A program made the position numbers and the translations under genes. DNA of 64,000 nucleotides from Olivibacter sp. XZL3 (GTDB taxonomy: Bacteria; Bacteroidota; Bacteroidia; Sphingobacteriales; Sphingobacteriaceae). The stretch lies in contig NZ_SBJH01000010.1 of NCBI RefSeq assembly GCF_004368405.1, forward strand, positions 186,001 to 250,000. The letters are read 5' to 3'. The stretch's first letter is position 1, and each line of letters begins with the position of its first letter. A model generated the notes under the pieces. The model did not search any database and was not told the DNA's origin. It saw nothing but the letters and a program-made list of their open reading frames with translations. Positions 36,081-45,426 of the stretch are shown here, in pieces.

Positions 36081-36665
36081 ATGTCATCCTATAAGCTATA
36101 TACGGATAGTGAACTAATTCATTTGTTAAAAGCGGATGATACAACCGCTTTTTCCGAAATTTACCTGCGCTATGGTGAGCGCTTATATAAGCAGGCCTAT
36201 CATGTATTAAGGAACCGGGAAGATGCAAAAGATATTGTGCAAGACATTTTTACCGCCCTATGGAATAAAAGAACCGAGCTGTATATCAATAACCTGGCGG
36301 GGTACTTGTACATTGCTAACCGTAACCAAGTGATTAAGTTGATGGCACATAGGAAAACTAGCGCTGTTTATTTCGACTGGCTCCAAACCGTGACGAAGGA
36401 GGTGCCTGATGTAGCCAATCACGGTTTCCTTGAAAAACAGCTTCAGGAGTTGGTGGAAGATGAAGTCGGCAAATTACCGTCAAAAATGCGATTGGTGTTC
36501 AACCTCAGTAGAAAAGCACATCTTTCACATAAAGAAATTGCTGTCAAATTGCATTTATCAGAAGCAACGGTTAAAACACAGGTGAAGAATGCTTTACGGA
36601 TCTTAAGGAGCAAATTGGAAGCCTATCTATACGCCGTCCTGCTCTTTCTTTACTGCCTGTTTTGA
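36081..36665 (+). CDS. ECF sigma factor (SusCD/FecR-linked)
   Basis: A 194-aa sigma70-family protein. Region 2 is DTTAFSEIYLRYGERLYKQA...REDAKDIVQDIF (about residues 18-70). Region 4 is LPSKMRLVFNLSRKAHLSHKEIA...SEATVKTQVKNALRILR (about 130-180). The last 15 residues are hydrophobic. It lies 87 bp before fecR. In such loci the sigma factor is held by the FecR protein until the SusC STN domain signals ligand. Confidence 0.93.
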   Translation: MSSYKLYTDSELIHLLKADDTTAFSEIYLRYGERLYKQAYHVLRNREDAKDIVQDIFTALWNKRTELYINNLAGYLYIANRNQVIKLMAHRKTSAVYFDWLQTVTKEVPDVANHGFLEKQLQELVEDEVGKLPSKMRLVFNLSRKAHLSHKEIAVKLHLSEATVKTQVKNALRILRSKLEAYLYAVLLFLYCLF

Positions 36666-36752
36666 GTCACTAATAAAAAAATATTTTTTTTTCTACCCCC
36701 AAGTAGCTCTTTACCGTACTTTACTTTTAACGGTCCTTATTTATCCGAGCTT

Positions 36753-37898
36753 ATGGAGAAAGAAAGAATAAAAGAGTTACTTCATAAATACAGAAACGGT
36801 CAGTGTACCGATGCTGAAAAAGCTTGGGTAGAATCCTTATATGATAAATTAGCTAATTCATCATCTTCCGATCTGACGGATGAAATGATACAAGTAGATT
36901 TAGCGGATATCTATCAGCGCCTACCTGCACTATCAAAAAGCAAAGCTTTTACCATATGGCCCAGAATTGTCGCGGCGGCGGTATTCTTAGTTTTTGTTTC
37001 CATTGGTTTTTATTTTTTCAAAGGAGAAGATACGAGCCAACCACTTGTTCAAGTCGTTGACAGGTCGGAGATCAATCCGAATGATTTTGCACCCGGCACC
37101 AATAAGGCCCTGTTGACTTTGGCCGATGGATCGGAAATAGCCTTGGATCATACCATAGACGAAAAGATACTGGACAAAGAAGGAATAAGAATCACCAAGA
37201 ATGAAGATGGTTTAATTACTTATCAAATCAATCCGGGTATTAAAGAAGCAAAATCAAATACATTGAGTACACCAAAAGGGGGGCAATATCAGGTCATTTT
37301 ATCAGATGGTACGAAGGTTTGGTTAAATGCAGCTTCCTCCCTCAGCTATCCTACCGTATTTACGGGAAATGAGCGGAAGGTTCTATTAAAAGGGGAGGCT
37401 TACTTTGAAGTAGCCAAAAATGAAAAACAGCCCTTTAAGGTGCTGACTGATCGGCAGGAACTGGTGGTACTCGGCACCCATTTTAATATCAATAGCTATG
37501 AAGACGAACCCGACATTAAGACAACTTTATTAGAAGGAAGCGTTAAAGTTTCAGCACTTCAGACCAAGCAGACCATACTTCTTAAACCGGGAGAGCAATC
37601 CGCCTTAAAGAAAAGTGGGAAATTAAAGGTCGATCAGATAAATGCCGAAAATGCAGTCGCCTGGAAAAGCGGCCTTTTTCAGTTCCAAGGTTCAAGCATT
37701 CAGGAAGCGCTACGGCAGATGGCGCGCTGGTATGATATAACGATTGATTTTGAAGGAGATGTGCCTGATATTCAGCTTTGGGGAGAGGTGCATAGAAATG
37801 CCAATGCCATAGAGGCTTTGGATATTTTAAGCTATTTCGATGTCAAGTATAAAGTTTTAGCAGCCGGGAACGCCAAGAAAATCATTATTATCCAATAA
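36753..37898 (+). CDS. FecR-type anti-sigma factor
   Basis: A 381-aa single-span protein. The cytoplasmic N-terminus (about 1-75) carries a YRNGQCTDAEKAWVESLY segment and a membrane helix lies at about 72-92. The periplasmic FecR domain includes TPKGGQYQVILSDGTKVWLN, and a DUF4974-like C-terminal domain (FQFQGSSIQEALRQMARWYD) ends the protein. It would relay ligand binding from the STN-bearing SusC at 38082 to the sigma factor at 36081. Confidence 0.93.
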   Translation: MEKERIKELLHKYRNGQCTDAEKAWVESLYDKLANSSSSDLTDEMIQVDLADIYQRLPALSKSKAFTIWPRIVAAAVFLVFVSIGFYFFKGEDTSQPLVQVVDRSEINPNDFAPGTNKALLTLADGSEIALDHTIDEKILDKEGIRITKNEDGLITYQINPGIKEAKSNTLSTPKGGQYQVILSDGTKVWLNAASSLSYPTVFTGNERKVLLKGEAYFEVAKNEKQPFKVLTDRQELVVLGTHFNINSYEDEPDIKTTLLEGSVKVSALQTKQTILLKPGEQSALKKSGKLKVDQINAENAVAWKSGLFQFQGSSIQEALRQMARWYDITIDFEGDVPDIQLWGEVHRNANAIEALDILSYFDVKYKVLAAGNAKKIIIIQ

Positions 37899-37918
37899 TA
37901 AACTTAAATCAATAAATT

Positions 37919-37948
37919 ATGAGAAAATCAAAAACGAACAGCACTTAA
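37919..37948 (+). other. Possible 9-codon leader peptide before the STN-type SusC
   Basis: ATG plus eight codons (MRKSKTNST, then TAA) start 21 bp after fecR and are followed directly by the hairpin at 37972-37998. It could be a leader or a chance ORF. Confidence 0.3.
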
Positions 37949-37971
37949 GTAAGCATGGGGTTAACAAAAAA

Positions 37972-37998
37972 CCGTTTCCTAACGCCATTAGGAAACGG
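37972..37998 (+). terminator. Hairpin between fecR and susC (possible attenuator)
   Basis: A perfect 11-bp stem (37972-37982 with 37988-37998) with a 5-nt loop. No T-run follows. A second small hairpin (CCGGAT/ATCCGG) lies at 38021-38035. These may separate expression of the regulators from the transporter genes. Confidence 0.5.
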
Positions 37999-38081
37999 AA
38001 TACATTGAGTTAACTCTTCCCGGATAAAATCCGGAACGCCAATTTGTTAAAACCTTTATTAACTCAAGCTCTACAAAAATA

Positions 38082-41000
38082 ATGAAAATTAGACCTAAGA
38101 CAATGGCCTGGGGTAGGCCATTATCCAATTTTTTTGGAAAATCAAGCCCAGTTCAATACCGAACAGCCAATAGTAAAAGGGAAATTATAATGCACTTAAA
38201 TCTTACATTTTTCTTTTTGTTCACTGCTTTGATGCAGCTGCATGCAGCAACATACGCACAAAAAATCTCTGTAAATAAACAAAATGCAACCTTAGAAGAA
38301 ATTTTTCGGTCCATTAAACAGCAGAGCGACTATGTCTTCGTTTACAACAGCAAAGAAATCAAAAGCTTAAAGGTGAGCGTAAATGCGCAACATGCCACGG
38401 TAGAAGAAGTCATGCGTGAATGTCTCAGAAATCAACCTTTTACCTATAAGATTACGGGGCACAATGTAATGATCAAAAGGAAAAGTGATTCCTTTCAGGC
38501 TAGTGCGCCTTCACAACAGCGGGAAGTGAAAGGAAAAATAGTCGACGCGCAAGGTTTACCTGTACCTGGCGTAAGTGTTAAAATCAAGGGCACAACAGCA
38601 GGCACCACCAGCAATGCAGAGGGTTTATATACATTGCAGGTGCCGGGAGCTGATGCAACCTTAGTATTTAGCATTTTAGGCTATTCACTGCAGGAAATCA
38701 ATGTAGGTACCAATACCGTGGTCAATGTAACGCTAACGGAAGAATCCTCTGCGCTGGATGAAGTCGTCGTTATTGGTTATGGAACCCAAAGGCGAGCCGA
38801 CGTTACAACAGCCGTTGCTTCCGTATCGGCAGAAAACATCCAAAATCGTCCTGTTCAAAACTTCGGTGAAGCCATAGCCGGCCAAATGGCCGGTGTTCAG
38901 GTACAGCAAACCAATGGTGCGCCCGGAGGGGAAGGGTTATCCATCCGGATAAGAGGTACCGGCTCCATCACCCAATCAAGCGATCCCCTGTATGTGGTAG
39001 ACGGCTATCCCATGGAAGGAAATGCATTCCGCCTCATCAATCCGTCTGATGTTGAAAGTATACAGGTGCTAAAAGATGCCTCGTCAACAGCTATCTACGG
39101 TTCGAGAGGCGCAAATGGAGTCGTCGTAATCACCACTAAAAAAGGTAAAAAAGGACCTCCTGTCATTAATGTCAATTCGTTTGTTGGTTTTCAGCAACGC
39201 GGAAAAGAGATCAAAATGATGAACCGCGATCAATATGTCGATTGGTTTGTTGATGGCAGAAATCAAGCTTGGTTAGATGCGGCCATTATCCCGAATGATC
39301 CGGATCAATCGCCGCATACGATCAACGATCCCAACTCACGGAGAAATCTCTATCCCGGAGCGACCGGTCAGTACATCATTCCAGACGGTACAGGCGGTTA
39401 TCTCTATAACTTTTTAGATCCCGCATCGGTTGCCACCATGCCCGATAATAACTGGCAAGATTTATTATACCGGAACGCCTTAACACAGCAAAGTGAACTT
39501 TCCGTTAATGGTGGATCCGAAAACACGCAGTACAACTTTTCGGGAAGTTATATGAAACAGGATGGGATTGTGATCAATACCAATTATGATCGCTTCAATT
39601 TCCGTTCGAGTGTAAATTCCAAAATAAGTAAAACCATCAATCTGGGTGCTAATCTCATGGCTTATTCAGCCCGTGGTCGCGAACAAGATCAGGGTAAATA
39701 TTCAGCCGTTATGTATGCGCTGCAATTACCGCCTATTTATCCCGTTAGAAACGCCGATGGCACCTATGGATCAATGGTTCGAAATCCTGAAATCCTGGTA
39801 GGCGATGTAGCCAGTCCGATCGGTGTGGCAGACTTGGTAAACATCAACAGACGACGTTATGGTTGGTTAGGAACACTTTCGGGCGATTGGCAGATATTCG
39901 AAGACCTGAGCTATCGTTTAAGTATCAACGGCGGCATTGAGGACGATCATTTAAAGCGGTTCGAACCTTCAACGGTGGATTTGGACGCCTCGAAGGCTCC
40001 TCGTCCGGCGAGAGGCGTGGATACGCGGTATACGGATTATGATTGGGTGATTGAAAACACTTTAAATTACACCAAACGTTTTGGGGCTAAGCACCAGTTT
40101 TCTGCCTTAATTGGTTATACAACCCAAAAGCATACCGAACATTATATGAACGGCGAAGCCCGGGGTTTTGCGAACGATAATATTGAAACCTTAAATGCCG
40201 GCAATATGTATGCGCTTTCGAGCACCGAATCGGCGTACTCCATGATTTCTTATTTAAGTAGGGTTAATTACTCGTACGACGACCGTTACCTTTTTACCGC
40301 TACTTTACGGAGTGACGGCTCTTCGCGCTTTGGCCAAAACCGAAAGTGGGGTACCTTTCCTTCCGTTTCGGTAGGATGGAGAATTTCGGAAGAAGCCTTC
40401 ATGAAAAATGTCAATCAGATCAGCGATTTAAAAATCAGGGCCGGATTTGGTATTTCCGGCAATAACCGGATTGGGGATTACGCTTCCATCGGTTTATTGA
40501 ACCCGGGCTACTATCCAACAGGAGGTACCTTGCAAAACACCGTAGATGTAGATGAAGAATCCATGGCCAATACGAATTTAGGTTGGGAAAAAACCCGGCA
40601 ATATAATTTGGGTTTCGAATTTGGTTTGGCCAATGATCGGGTACGGATAGAGGGCGATTTCTATGATAGTCAATCCCTTGATTTATTGCTGAATGTGCCG
40701 GTGCCTACTATTACCGGTTATATGTCTCAGTTTCAGAATATTGGTAAAGTGCAGAACCGAGGGATGGAGTTCTCGGTCACTACCAGAAACTTTATCAATG
40801 CATTTCAGTGGAGTACCAATTTTAACATCTCCTTCAACAAAAATAAGGTGCTGGAAGTGGGCCCAGATCAACGGCCTATCTATGGAAGTGCTCCAAATGC
40901 CAATAATGCGTTCATCACCACCATTGGGTTGCCTATCGCAAGCTTTTACGGCTACAAACAAGAGGGCGTTTTTATGTCGCAGGAAGAATTGGACCGCTAC

Positions 41001-41603
41001 CCCCATTTAGCTGCAGATAAAGTAGGTGATGGCCGTTATGCTGATATCAATGGCGATGGTAAATTGGACCAAAACGATAAAACCATTTTAGGTAATAACA
41101 TGCCCGATTTTACCGGTGGGATTACCAATAACTTCTCCTACAAGAACTTCTCCTTGAGTGTGCAGTTTACCGGATCTTACGGAGCAGAAGTGTTTAGCTT
41201 TTTTAAACGCATGGTGGGCATTTACCATGGCGACCGGAATGGTATGATCGAACAGATCGATCGCTGGCGATCGCCGGAAGAACCGGGCGACGGCATTCAC
41301 TTCCGCGCTACCCGGAATCCTACCGGTTGGCAACGCGATCCTTCATCGGCATGGGTACAAAATGCGTCCTTCCTTCGTTTACGTAATGTAAACTTCTCTT
41401 ATAACTTCGGACAATCCGTACTGGATAAGCTAAAAATTAAAGGATTGCGCCTATATGTAACCGGTAGTAATTTATTTACCATTACCGATTACTCAGGCTA
41501 TGATCCGGAAACCAGCAGTGAAAGCGGGCTTCAAAAAGGAGGCGATTACCTGGGTTATCCGACGGCCCGCTCCTTTATTTTCGGCGTTAATCTCACATTT
41601 TAA
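38082..41603 (+). CDS. SusC-type TonB-dependent transporter with STN signalling domain
   Basis: A 1173-aa protein; the signal peptide begins at the internal Met37 (ATG 38190), which may be the true start. The STN domain (KISVNKQNATLEEIFRSIKQ, about residues 60-130) is followed by a CarboxypepD_reg-like domain (GKIVDAQGLPVPGVSV). The TonB box is DEVVVIGYGTQ, the plug shows LYVVDGYPMEG and IYGSRGANGVVVITTK, and the barrel ends in FIFGVNLTF. The STN domain links substrate binding to FecR and the sigma factor. The substrate is probably a glycoside, from the downstream enzymes. Confidence 0.95.
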   Translation: MKIRPKTMAWGRPLSNFFGKSSPVQYRTANSKREIIMHLNLTFFFLFTALMQLHAATYAQKISVNKQNATLEEIFRSIKQQSDYVFVYNSKEIKSLKVSVNAQHATVEEVMRECLRNQPFTYKITGHNVMIKRKSDSFQASAPSQQREVKGKIVDAQGLPVPGVSVKIKGTTAGTTSNAEGLYTLQVPGADATLVFSILGYSLQEINVGTNTVVNVTLTEESSALDEVVVIGYGTQRRADVTTAVASVSAENIQNRPVQNFGEAIAGQMAGVQVQQTNGAPGGEGLSIRIRGTGSITQSSDPLYVVDGYPMEGNAFRLINPSDVESIQVLKDASSTAIYGSRGANGVVVITTKKGKKGPPVINVNSFVGFQQRGKEIKMMNRDQYVDWFVDGRNQAWLDAAIIPNDPDQSPHTINDPNSRRNLYPGATGQYIIPDGTGGYLYNFLDPASVATMPDNNWQDLLYRNALTQQSELSVNGGSENTQYNFSGSYMKQDGIVINTNYDRFNFRSSVNSKISKTINLGANLMAYSARGREQDQGKYSAVMYALQLPPIYPVRNADGTYGSMVRNPEILVGDVASPIGVADLVNINRRRYGWLGTLSGDWQIFEDLSYRLSINGGIEDDHLKRFEPSTVDLDASKAPRPARGVDTRYTDYDWVIENTLNYTKRFGAKHQFSALIGYTTQKHTEHYMNGEARGFANDNIETLNAGNMYALSSTESAYSMISYLSRVNYSYDDRYLFTATLRSDGSSRFGQNRKWGTFPSVSVGWRISEEAFMKNVNQISDLKIRAGFGISGNNRIGDYASIGLLNPGYYPTGGTLQNTVDVDEESMANTNLGWEKTRQYNLGFEFGLANDRVRIEGDFYDSQSLDLLLNVPVPTITGYMSQFQNIGKVQNRGMEFSVTTRNFINAFQWSTNFNISFNKNKVLEVGPDQRPIYGSAPNANNAFITTIGLPIASFYGYKQEGVFMSQEELDRYPHLAADKVGDGRYADINGDGKLDQNDKTILGNNMPDFTGGITNNFSYKNFSLSVQFTGSYGAEVFSFFKRMVGIYHGDRNGMIEQIDRWRSPEEPGDGIHFRATRNPTGWQRDPSSAWVQNASFLRLRNVNFSYNFGQSVLDKLKIKGLRLYVTGSNLFTITDYSGYDPETSSESGLQKGGDYLGYPTARSFIFGVNLTF

Positions 41604-41631
41604 CTCATTGTTTATGCTATATATAACAGCT

Positions 41632-43200
41632 ATGAAAAAGATTCTTTTATTATGCTTAGGCGTTTTGGTGCTATCCTCTTGCAGCAAGGATTTTATTGCG
41701 CTGACACCGCCTTCTAACCTAAACAGTACGGACTTTTATAAAACTCAACAGGATATTAACCAGGCTACTTTATCGGCCTATGCCAGTCTTCGTGAACTAT
41801 ATAACGGTACTTACTATCGGTTAGGCGAAATTCGTTCCGATAACACCACGTATTCCTGGTTAGCCGGTAATCCGGCGAATGAAAAAGGAGTAGACGAGTT
41901 TGCTTCTCCTCTTCTTCCTGAGAACAATTTTTTAATGGACTGCTGGGATGACAGTTACAATACCATTTTAAGGTGTAACCTGGTTTTGGGGCGGAGTGAC
42001 GGCGCTACCTTTACGGACGAAAACCTAAGAAGCCAATATAAGGCAGAAGCCAGTTTCATAAGAGCATCCACCTATTTTTGGCTAAATAGGGTGTTTGGCG
42101 GTTATGCACTGAACGGTGAGCTCTTAGGCGTCATCAAAGTAGATAAAGAACTGACGCCTGAAGAATCCTATCAATTACGCCGCGCACCATTGGAAGAGAT
42201 TTATGAATTGATTATCGGTGATCTCCAATTCGCTGAAACCAACCTGCCGGAAAGTTATGGCGGTAGTGATAAAGGACGCGTTGCCAAAGCGGCCGCCAGC
42301 GCTTTGTTAGGAAAGGTTTATATGACGATGGCAGGGTATCCGCTAAACAAAGGAAATGAGTACTACACAAAAGCTATTGAAAAATTCCAGGAGGTGATTA
42401 ATAACGGACAGTACGCGTTGGTGGCAAACTATGCAGATCTGTTTGATGTGAACAATAAAAATAGTGTGGAATCACTCTTTGAAATTCAGTACATGAAAGG
42501 CTCGCCAAATGGTGCTACGGGAAGCCCGTGGAATAATAATTTTGCTCCCCGTTTCTCGGATAAGGAGGTGGTACTGGTGGGAGATAAAAGCGGGCAAAAT
42601 GCCCCGACGCAGGACATGTCCAATGCTTACGAAATAGGCGATCCGAGAAAATATGTATCCATGCGCGATGGTTGGGTGAACGCTTCTACCGGTGTTTTCG
42701 AGCCGGATAAATATGTACGTAAATATTATGACGTAGCCACAAGTGGTTCCGACAACGGGAATAACTGGATTGAACTGCGTTTAGCCGATATTTATTTGCT
42801 TTATGCCGAGGCCTTAGTGCGTACCGGGACCGACCGTGGAACCGCGTTGATCTATCTAAATAAGATCCGTGAACGGGCTAGAAACACACCCGGTGATCCA
42901 ACTGTGCCTGCACCAGCTAATTTGTTAGCCGACTACCAATTAGCCGATTTTGTGAATGACGAGGCCTTCCTATTGGCCATCGAAAAGGAGCGCCGTGTAG
43001 AGCTTGCTTTTGAAAACCACCGATGGTTTGACCTCGTTAGAACGGGAAGGGCAAAGGATGTGATGATCGCCGAGCAGAAAGCAGATGGTTTCAGTAATTT
43101 TACCTGGAGTGATGATGCACTTGCCTATCCGATCCCTATGACCGTCATGCAAGCCAATGCACAACAGATTATCCAAAATAAAGGTTATACACAATTATAA
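41632..43200 (+). CDS. SusD/RagB-type surface lipoprotein
   Basis: A 522-aa protein when started at 41632, which gives a clean lipoprotein signal (LSSC, Cys17); longer frames run into susC. SusD signatures are LRSQYKAEASFIRASTYFWL, NNWIELRLADIYLLYAEALV and the end motif KERRVELAFENHRWFDLVRTG. It pairs with the SusC 28 bp upstream and is followed 10 bp later by the first DUF1080 gene. Confidence 0.95.
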   Translation: MKKILLLCLGVLVLSSCSKDFIALTPPSNLNSTDFYKTQQDINQATLSAYASLRELYNGTYYRLGEIRSDNTTYSWLAGNPANEKGVDEFASPLLPENNFLMDCWDDSYNTILRCNLVLGRSDGATFTDENLRSQYKAEASFIRASTYFWLNRVFGGYALNGELLGVIKVDKELTPEESYQLRRAPLEEIYELIIGDLQFAETNLPESYGGSDKGRVAKAAASALLGKVYMTMAGYPLNKGNEYYTKAIEKFQEVINNGQYALVANYADLFDVNNKNSVESLFEIQYMKGSPNGATGSPWNNNFAPRFSDKEVVLVGDKSGQNAPTQDMSNAYEIGDPRKYVSMRDGWVNASTGVFEPDKYVRKYYDVATSGSDNGNNWIELRLADIYLLYAEALVRTGTDRGTALIYLNKIRERARNTPGDPTVPAPANLLADYQLADFVNDEAFLLAIEKERRVELAFENHRWFDLVRTGRAKDVMIAEQKADGFSNFTWSDDALAYPIPMTVMQANAQQIIQNKGYTQL

Positions 43201-43210
43201 ATTTTAGATC

Positions 43211-43936
43211 ATGACAATTCGCGTAAATTTCTTTCTTTCATTCCTATTAATCAGTGTTTTCGGTTTAAGTAGTCAGCGTGCTTATGCCCAAGATAATAGC
43301 TTAACGGCAAAAGAAAAGGCAGCTGGCTGGCAATTGCTTTTTAACGGAAAAGATCTGACAGGCTGGACGTCCACCAAAGGTGTATCACCCGATGCAAGCT
43401 GGAAAGTTGAAAACGGCCAACTCTCGCTAAAGGAAGCCGGAGGTAAACAACATCTGGATATTATCAGTGCGGACGAATATAGTGATTTTGATCTGCGCGT
43501 AGCGTTTAAATTAACCGAAGGAGCCAATAGTGGTATCAAATATTTCTTCACCCCTTATGATGAGGGGGGATGGCTCGGTATGGAATACCAGCTTATTGAC
43601 AATGACCGTCACCCCGATGCTAAACTTGGTCGGGACGGTAATCGCCAGCTCAGCGCCTTGTATGATATGTTGGCGGTCGAGAAAAAAGTGCCAGTTAAAG
43701 TAGGCGAATGGAATGAGGCCCGCGTGGTATCAAAAGGCAGTGAAGTAAGCCATTATTTGAACGGTCAGGAAGTACTGCGTTATGACCGGAAGAGCGCGGC
43801 CTTTGAGAAAGCGCGGCAGCTGAGCAAATTTAAAGAAGCAAAACCCGCTTTTGGTTCAGTCAGTAAAGGCCATATTTTGTTGCAGGACCATGGCGACATC
43901 GTCTATTTTAAAAACGTGAAAATAAAAGCTTTGTAA
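43211..43936 (+). CDS. Secreted DUF1080 protein, 3-keto-disaccharide hydrolase type (first copy)
   Basis: A 241-aa protein with a signal ending at RAYAQ. The mature part is a concanavalin-like jelly roll of the DUF1080 family: WQLLFNGKDLTGWTS, EYSDFDLRVAFKLTEGANSGIKYF and LGMEYQLIDNDRHPDAK are diagnostic. Characterised relatives cleave glycosides after the sugar has been oxidised at C3, by an elimination/hydration route. It follows SusD by 10 bp and precedes the Gfo/Idh oxidoreductase by 22 bp, so the three would be made together and the oxidoreductase could supply its substrate. Confidence 0.9.
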   Translation: MTIRVNFFLSFLLISVFGLSSQRAYAQDNSLTAKEKAAGWQLLFNGKDLTGWTSTKGVSPDASWKVENGQLSLKEAGGKQHLDIISADEYSDFDLRVAFKLTEGANSGIKYFFTPYDEGGWLGMEYQLIDNDRHPDAKLGRDGNRQLSALYDMLAVEKKVPVKVGEWNEARVVSKGSEVSHYLNGQEVLRYDRKSAAFEKARQLSKFKEAKPAFGSVSKGHILLQDHGDIVYFKNVKIKAL

Positions 43937-43958
43937 AATTCTATAAAAAAAAGACATT

Positions 43959-45326
43959 ATGAGTGCTAAATCAAGAAGAGAGTTTATAAAACAAATGGGA
44001 ATAGGCACTGCTGCCTTAACCGTGGGCACCAGCGTATTCAATTATCATCCGGCAATGGCCTTTAGTGCCAAAAGTTACCGAAACATCGTGGGTGCAAATG
44101 AGCGCGTTCAGCTTGCCATGATAGGCGTAAACAGTCGCGGCAGTAGCATGAGTGGCACCTTTGCCAGGCAAAAAAATGCAGCGGTAGCCTGTATTTGTGA
44201 TGTAGATGAAAGAGCCATTCCAAAGGCTATGAAACGCGTTACAGATGCCGGACAAAGCAATACACCGCGTTCCGAGAAAGATCTACGAAAAGTGTTGGAA
44301 GACAAAAGCATTGATGCCATCTATACAGCAACACCCGATCATTGGCATGCGCCATTAACCATCATGGCTTGTCAGGCAGGCAAGCATGTGTACGTTGAAA
44401 AACCAATGGCACATAATCCAGCAGAGGGAGAAATGGCGGTAGCAGCGGCCCAGAAGTATAATCGTGTCGTGCAAATGGGTGCACAACGTCGTTCTGCGCC
44501 CACACTCACCAAAGGTATTGAACTCTTGCACGATGGAATCATTGGTAAGGTCTATATGGCTAAAACTTGGTATACCAACACCCGTAAGGAAACTTATTTG
44601 AAACCCGGCGCTGTTCCTTCATGGCTCGACTATGATCTGTGGCAAGGTCCTGCACCGCGGATGCCTTATCAGGAGGGCTTAATCCATTACGACTGGCACT
44701 GGTTCTGGCATTGGGGAACGGGCGAAGCCTTGAATAACGGTACCCACGAGGTCGATGTTGCCCGTTGGGGCCTAGGCGTAGATTTTCCGACACGGGTAAG
44801 CTCTACCGGAGGACGCTACCAATTTAAGGATGACTGGGAAACACCCGACACGCAGGTCGTAACCGTAGAATACCCAACGGCTACATTAGTATGGGAAAAC
44901 AGAAGCTGTAACGGGCGACAAGTAGAAGGTTTAGAACGGGGAGTCATTTTCTATGGCGAAAAGGGAAGTTTGGACACGGGAGAAGATGCCTACAAGCTAT
45001 ATGATTTACAAGGTAAACTCATCAAAGAAGAAAAATCAGCTTCCGCCACCGAAGGTTTAGCCGGTAGAAATACGGCAAGCCCCAGTTTAGGGATGGACAG
45101 CTTGCATGCGGCAGACTTTTTGGATGCCATTAAAAATAACAGACGGCCTAATTGCGACATTGAACTGGGGTATAAAAGTACGGTGGCCATGCTCTTAGGA
45201 AACATATCCTGGCGAGTGGGGCGCGATTTAAAGATTGATCCTAAAAATGGTCATATCATGGGCGATGCGGAAGCAGAAAAACTGTGGAGCCGTAGCTATG
45301 AACCAGGGTGGGAACCTAAAATTTAA
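43959..45326 (+). CDS. Exported Gfo/Idh/MocA oxidoreductase, probable glycoside 3-dehydrogenase
   Basis: A 455-aa protein with a Tat-type N-terminus (SRREFIKQMGIGTAALTVG). The NAD(P) Rossmann fold starts at VQLAMIGVNSRG, and the EKP motif is VYVEKPMAHN. The active-site region GTHEVDVARW and a C-terminal alpha/beta domain follow. Exported family members are linked to oxidation of sugars at C3. Being flanked by two DUF1080 genes it would create the 3-keto-glycosides that they cleave. The periplasmic NAD-binding fold with Tat export suggests a tightly bound cofactor. Confidence 0.9.
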   Translation: MSAKSRREFIKQMGIGTAALTVGTSVFNYHPAMAFSAKSYRNIVGANERVQLAMIGVNSRGSSMSGTFARQKNAAVACICDVDERAIPKAMKRVTDAGQSNTPRSEKDLRKVLEDKSIDAIYTATPDHWHAPLTIMACQAGKHVYVEKPMAHNPAEGEMAVAAAQKYNRVVQMGAQRRSAPTLTKGIELLHDGIIGKVYMAKTWYTNTRKETYLKPGAVPSWLDYDLWQGPAPRMPYQEGLIHYDWHWFWHWGTGEALNNGTHEVDVARWGLGVDFPTRVSSTGGRYQFKDDWETPDTQVVTVEYPTATLVWENRSCNGRQVEGLERGVIFYGEKGSLDTGEDAYKLYDLQGKLIKEEKSASATEGLAGRNTASPSLGMDSLHAADFLDAIKNNRRPNCDIELGYKSTVAMLLGNISWRVGRDLKIDPKNGHIMGDAEAEKLWSRSYEPGWEPKI

Positions 45327-45334
45327 CGGAAAAA

Positions 45335-45383
45335 AGACTGCAGGGATGTTCAGCGTTTAGGGCGATGATCATCTCTGCAGTCT
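45335..45383 (+). terminator. Hairpin between the oxidoreductase and second DUF1080 gene
   Basis: A 14-bp inverted repeat with one mismatch (45335-45348 with 45370-45383) and a 21-nt loop, followed by moderately T-rich DNA. It may partly end transcription and lower the level of the second DUF1080 gene. Confidence 0.55.
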
Positions 45384-45426
45384 CCATACCATTTGATTTA
45401 TTTGTCAAAATATTAAATCAACGCAA

